The notes under the pieces: generated by a model
Databases searched by the model: none
What the model was told of the DNA's origin: nothing
Seen by the model: the letters and a program-made list of their open reading frames with translations, nothing else
Assembly: GCA_045540815.1 (NCBI GenBank)
Contig: JAZQHY010000036.1
Location: 1-64,000 of the forward strand
Origin: JAZQHR01 sp045540815
Lineage (GTDB): Bacteria; Bacillota; Clostridia; UMGS1810
Length of the DNA stretch: 64,000 nt
Reading direction: 5' to 3'
Program-made: the position numbers and the translations under genes
In this document: positions 60,852 to 64,000 of the stretch, in pieces
How the letters are laid out: the number at the start of each line of letters is the position of its first letter
Position numbering within the stretch: position 1 is the stretch's first letter

Positions 60852-63125
60852 CTAAATCTTTTCAAGTCTTGCGTAAGACGACATAAGCGTACGCACGCCA
60901 AACTTTTTAAAATCTATTTTAAGCTCCGAGTCACCGCCTGCATCGTTTATGCCTATTATAATGCCCTCGCCAAACTTCTTGTGCGAAACCGCATCTCCTA
61001 TAGAATATGATGTCGATGCTGTCGGTTTGGTATCAAGATTATACGCCTTTATCACGCTATCAAGCGTAGGCTTTTTCGTACCTCCAAAACCACCTGCGTA
61101 TGACGATGTTTCCGCTGAATACGAGCTTCCAAAACCGCCTTTATACGACGAACCAAATCCACCGCCGTAAGATGAGCCAAATGAATTTACCTGTTCCTTT
61201 TTCGGTTCGGCTATTCTTAAAATAAGCTCGTTTGGTATCTCGTGCACAAAATCGGATATCATCTTAGACTCTGTCTTACCAAATACCGTTCTAAGCTTTG
61301 CATACGTCATATAAAGCTTTTTCTTTGCACGTGTAATACCCACATAGCAAAGTCTGCGTTCTTCCTCAAGCTCGTCTTGTTCAAACATAGACTGATAGCT
61401 TGGGAAAAGTCCGTTTTCCATTCCGCACATAAATACCACAGGAAACTCAAGTCCCTTTGCACTGTGAAGTGTCATAAGCACTATCGCGTCTTGATTTTCG
61501 TCATAATTGTCGACGTCGGATACCAGCGAAATGTTGTCCAAAAATCCTTCAAATGAAGGCTCGTCTACATTTTCTTCATACTCCACCGCTTTGGATTTTA
61601 ATTCCTCTACGTTTTCTATTCGTCCGCGCGCCTCAATGGTGTTTTCCATCTCAAGCGATTTTATGTAGCCTGTATCAATTAGCACTCTGTCAACCACTTC
61701 GGACACCTTAATATTTGGCACATCTGCGCGAATTTTATTTATCATATCAGCAAATTCTTTTAGCTTTGCCGACGATTTTCCAAGTGCATCGTAATATTCC
61801 TCGCCCGCCATTATCTCAAACATACTCTTTGAAACACCATTTGCGAGCATCTCTACTCTGCCAACTGTAGTATCACCAATGCCACGCTTTGGCACGTTTA
61901 TAATCCTCTTTAGGTTTATATCATCGTGCGGATTGTTTATAACACGAAGGTACGCAAGGATATCCTTTATTTCCTTTGTATCGTAGAATCTAAGTCCCGA
62001 AAGCACCCTGTACGGACACATAAGGTTATCTTCAAATGCACGTGTCTGCGCGTTTGTGCGGTAAAGTATTGCAATATCCGCATATTTATAATCCCCCGAT
62101 GCCACAAGCTTTTCTATCTCATTTGAGATATACATAGCCTCTTCTATCTGGTTTTCAGTTGATTTAAGTGTTATTTTGTCACCTTCGCCAAGGTCTGTCC
62201 AAAGACTTTTTGACTTTCTCTCGGAATTATTTGAAATGACCGCATTTGCCGCGTCAAGTATGTTTTGTGTAGAACGATAATTCTGCTCAAGCTTAATGTT
62301 CTTTGCATCTTTAAACTGCTTTTCAAAATCAAGAATGTTTCTTATATTCGCACCCCTGAATTTGTATATACTCTGGTCGTCATCACCTACTACGCAAAGG
62401 TTTCTGTGCTTCCCGGCAAGAATACTTATAAGAGCATACTGCGCATTGTTCGTATCCTGATACTCGTCTACAAGTATGTATTTAAACTTTTCCTGATAAT
62501 ACTCTGCAATGTCAGGATTGTTTCTTAAAAGCTCAATAGTCTTTACTATCAGGTCATCAAAATCAAGCGCATTGTTTTCAAAAAGCTTGTTTTGGTACGC
62601 AGTATATATTCTCGCAAACCCTTCTTCGCGAAAATTCCCTTCACTCTCCTCAGCATACTGTTTAGGCGATACAAGCTCGTCTTTTGCACTGCTTATACGC
62701 GCCATACAAGACTTTACAGGATACATATCCTCATTTAAATTACACGCCAAAATACAATCCTTTATAAGCCTTTTCTGGTCAGAGGTGTCATATATTGTAA
62801 AATTAGAAGTATAGCCGATTTTATCTATATCGCGTCTTAGTATTCGAAGGCACGCCGAGTGAAATGTCTTTATCCATATAAACTCTGCCGCATCGCCAAC
62901 CAATGCAGTTATTCTCTCCTGCATTTCGCGTGCCGCTTTGTTTGTAAATGTGATTGCAAGTATCTCCGACGGTCTTGCAAGGTTTTGTTCAAGTATATAT
63001 GCTATACGGTGTGTAAGCGTCTTTGTCTTACCCGAGCCTGCACCTGCAAGAACAAGCACAGGACCTTCGGTAGCATACACCGCTTCTTTTTGTCTGTCGT
63101 TTAATCCTTCTACTAATTTGCTCAT
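60852..63125 (-). CDS. pcrA: ATP-dependent DNA helicase PcrA/UvrD
   Basis: A 757-residue superfamily 1A 3'-5' helicase used in repair and in clearing RecA or replication blocks. Motifs: Walker A AGAGSGKTKTL, motif II VDEYQDTN, motif III GDDDQSIYKFRGA, motif IV LEQNYRST, motif V LMTLHSAKGLEF and motif VI VGITRAKKKLY. The C-terminal linker contains an unusual run of GFGSSY-type repeats before a Tudor-like end (VSHKKFGEGIIIGI). The ATG at 63125 overlaps the engB stop by 4 nt (ATGA); an in-frame start 13 codons upstream lacks this coupling. Confidence 0.96.
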   Translation of the reverse strand: MSKLVEGLNDRQKEAVYATEGPVLVLAGAGSGKTKTLTHRIAYILEQNLARPSEILAITFTNKAAREMQERITALVGDAAEFIWIKTFHSACLRILRRDIDKIGYTSNFTIYDTSDQKRLIKDCILACNLNEDMYPVKSCMARISSAKDELVSPKQYAEESEGNFREEGFARIYTAYQNKLFENNALDFDDLIVKTIELLRNNPDIAEYYQEKFKYILVDEYQDTNNAQYALISILAGKHRNLCVVGDDDQSIYKFRGANIRNILDFEKQFKDAKNIKLEQNYRSTQNILDAANAVISNNSERKSKSLWTDLGEGDKITLKSTENQIEEAMYISNEIEKLVASGDYKYADIAILYRTNAQTRAFEDNLMCPYRVLSGLRFYDTKEIKDILAYLRVINNPHDDINLKRIINVPKRGIGDTTVGRVEMLANGVSKSMFEIMAGEEYYDALGKSSAKLKEFADMINKIRADVPNIKVSEVVDRVLIDTGYIKSLEMENTIEARGRIENVEELKSKAVEYEENVDEPSFEGFLDNISLVSDVDNYDENQDAIVLMTLHSAKGLEFPVVFMCGMENGLFPSYQSMFEQDELEEERRLCYVGITRAKKKLYMTYAKLRTVFGKTESKMISDFVHEIPNELILRIAEPKKEQVNSFGSSYGGGFGSSYKGGFGSSYSAETSSYAGGFGGTKKPTLDSVIKAYNLDTKPTASTSYSIGDAVSHKKFGEGIIIGINDAGGDSELKIDFKKFGVRTLMSSYARLEKI

Positions 63126-63718
63126 TCCTCGTCCTCGCCTATCATAAAGTAAATGTAACTCCAAAATTCTTCAATACCCATATTATTCACCGTAGAAAAC
63201 GGAATAATGATATCGTCACCGCCAAGCTTAAGGGTAGCTATAATCTCACGAAGATTTTCTTCCATCTTGGTTTTTGACAGCTTGTCACACTTTGTAGCAA
63301 CCACTACAGCCCTTTCACAAAACTTACGTACAAAGTTCATCATCATTATGTCGTCACTTGTCGGTTTGTGCCTTGAATCGACGAGCAGTATAATCTGGCA
63401 TAATTGTTCTCTTCCCGACAGATAAGTTTCTATCATATTACCCCATTTTTTCTTTTCCTCTTTGGAAACCCTTGCAAAGCCGTAGCCCGGAAGGTCCACA
63501 AAGTTTACAGTATCGTCTATGTTGTAAAAATTTATGGTAGCAGTTTTGCCCGGTTTTTGACTCACTCTGGCAAGACTTTTTCTGTTTAAAAGCTTGTTTA
63601 TAAGCGACGATTTACCCACGTTCGACCTTCCTGCAAATGCAAATTCAGGATAATCGGTATTTGGATACTGTTTCGGATTCACCGCCGATATTGTAAGTGA
63701 TGCGTTATGCAAATTCAT
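63122..63718 (-). CDS. engB: Ribosome biogenesis GTPase EngB (YsxC/YihA)
   Basis: A 198-residue GTPase required for 50S ribosome assembly. G1 GRSNVGKSSLIN, G2 region KPGKTATINF, G3 DLPGYGFA, G4 ATKCDKLSK are all present. It lies between lon and pcrA; the lon-engB order is conserved across Bacillota. Its stop codon overlaps the pcrA start. Confidence 0.96.
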   Translation of the reverse strand: MNLHNASLTISAVNPKQYPNTDYPEFAFAGRSNVGKSSLINKLLNRKSLARVSQKPGKTATINFYNIDDTVNFVDLPGYGFARVSKEEKKKWGNMIETYLSGREQLCQIILLVDSRHKPTSDDIMMMNFVRKFCERAVVVATKCDKLSKTKMEENLREIIATLKLGGDDIIIPFSTVNNMGIEEFWSYIYFMIGEDEE

Positions 63719-63759
63719 AATTTTCTCCCTTTACTTTTGTATGCGGAAAATTCAGCGTA

Positions 63760-64000
63760 TTATTTATCTTCCTTGCCCGCAAGCGCAGTTTTAAGTACTT
63801 TTTCAACACTCTCCACCGCTACAAAATTTATTTCATTTCTTATTGTTTTATCTATTTCTTCTAAATCGTTCTTGTTTTCTGACGGAATGATAATAGTCCT
63901 TATACCTGCCGTGTATGCTGCAAGCGCCTTTTCTTTAAGTCCGCCTATAGGAAGTACACGTCCGCGGAGTGTAATTTCACCTGTCATAGCCACGTCCCTC
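63760..64000 (-). CDS. lon: ATP-dependent protease Lon (C-terminal end; runs off the window)
   Basis: Only the last 80 or so codons are present. RDVAMTGEITLRGRVLPIGGLKEKALAA is the conserved end of the Lon proteolytic domain and includes the catalytic lysine in GGLKEK. The serine of the dyad and the AAA+ domain lie beyond the window. The gene ends 41 nt before engB, in the conserved lon-engB order. Confidence 0.96.
   Translation of the reverse strand, partial: RDVAMTGEITLRGRVLPIGGLKEKALAAYTAGIRTIIIPSENKNDLEEIDKTIRNEINFVAVESVEKVLKTALAGKEDK

Noticed and set aside
1..64000. CRISPR array, IS element or rRNA operon
   Set aside because: No regularly spaced repeats, transposase motifs or rRNA sequence were found on either strand.

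Overview
The window is 64 kb of low-GC DNA that reads as the chromosome of an anaerobic Bacillota of class Clostridia. Supporting signs: a Clostridia-type fused IspH-ribosomal protein S1 gene, a PASTA-bearing SpoVD/PBP2-type transpeptidase, MurE with the meso-diaminopimelate signature DNPR, a HemZ-type radical SAM protein, an Nfn-type ferredoxin transhydrogenase pair, strong AGGAGG ribosome sites and frequent GTG/TTG starts. Species cannot be decided from the sequence. Most genes are on the minus strand, and nearly all are core housekeeping genes in compact operons.

Layout. 1-14.5 kb (minus) is a division and cell wall (dcw) cluster, transcribed mraZ-rsmH-ftsL-pbp-murE-murF-mraY-ftsW-murG-murA-ftsQ-DUF881-sbp-ftsZ. 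murD is missing from its usual place and ftsZ runs off the window edge. The mraZ promoter carries three GTGG boxes exactly 10 bp apart, a likely MraZ operator. 14.6-18 kb: lgt with two M16 peptidase-family genes, one with the zinc motif and one without. 18-21.4 kb: a PspC protein, guaB, and an unrecognised protein with a coiled coil, followed by a GC-rich hairpin repeat. 21.4-27.8 kb: hemZ, a metallo-beta-lactamase-fold hydrolase, relA/spoT and recJ. 27.9-30.5 kb: a secreted BspA-type leucine-rich repeat protein and a small ribbon-helix-helix protein. 30.5-37.3 kb: nfnAB, then a four-gene ABC exporter/auxiliary operon (Gld-like plus DUF4340). 37.4-40.5 kb: hisS-aspS. 40.7-46.9 kb: an acyl-CoA synthetase, a DeoR regulator divergent from a MATE exporter, a ClC channel and a ZIP transporter.

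47.0-47.3 kb holds tRNA-Arg(ACG). Its 3' end is repeated as a perfect 22-bp direct repeat 196 bp downstream, around a GC-rich palindromic insert. 47.3-51.1 kb: an ECF substrate-binding subunit, then HIT and alaS behind an unusual, highly folded leader of about 200 nt with no T-box signature. 51.2-54.4 kb is the most accessory-looking stretch: a LUD protein, an uncharacterised P-loop ATPase, a 98-bp long-hairpin element, and a divergent pair formed by a small HTH-like protein and a LexA/CI-type S24 repressor sharing a symmetric array of ACGT sites. 54.4-64 kb: ispH-rpsA, plsC, an unknown membrane-anchored protein, a BaiN/HI0933 flavoprotein, an RpiR regulator, a cold shock protein, a methyltransferase, pcrA, engB and the end of lon.

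The best candidates for something undescribed are the tRNA-end duplication element, the alaS leader, the repressor switch with its ACGT array and neighbouring hairpin element, and two unrecognised proteins (20071-21339 and 57082-57543). There is no CRISPR array, transposase, integrase or clear prophage. All functional names rest on reading motifs by eye, without database searches.
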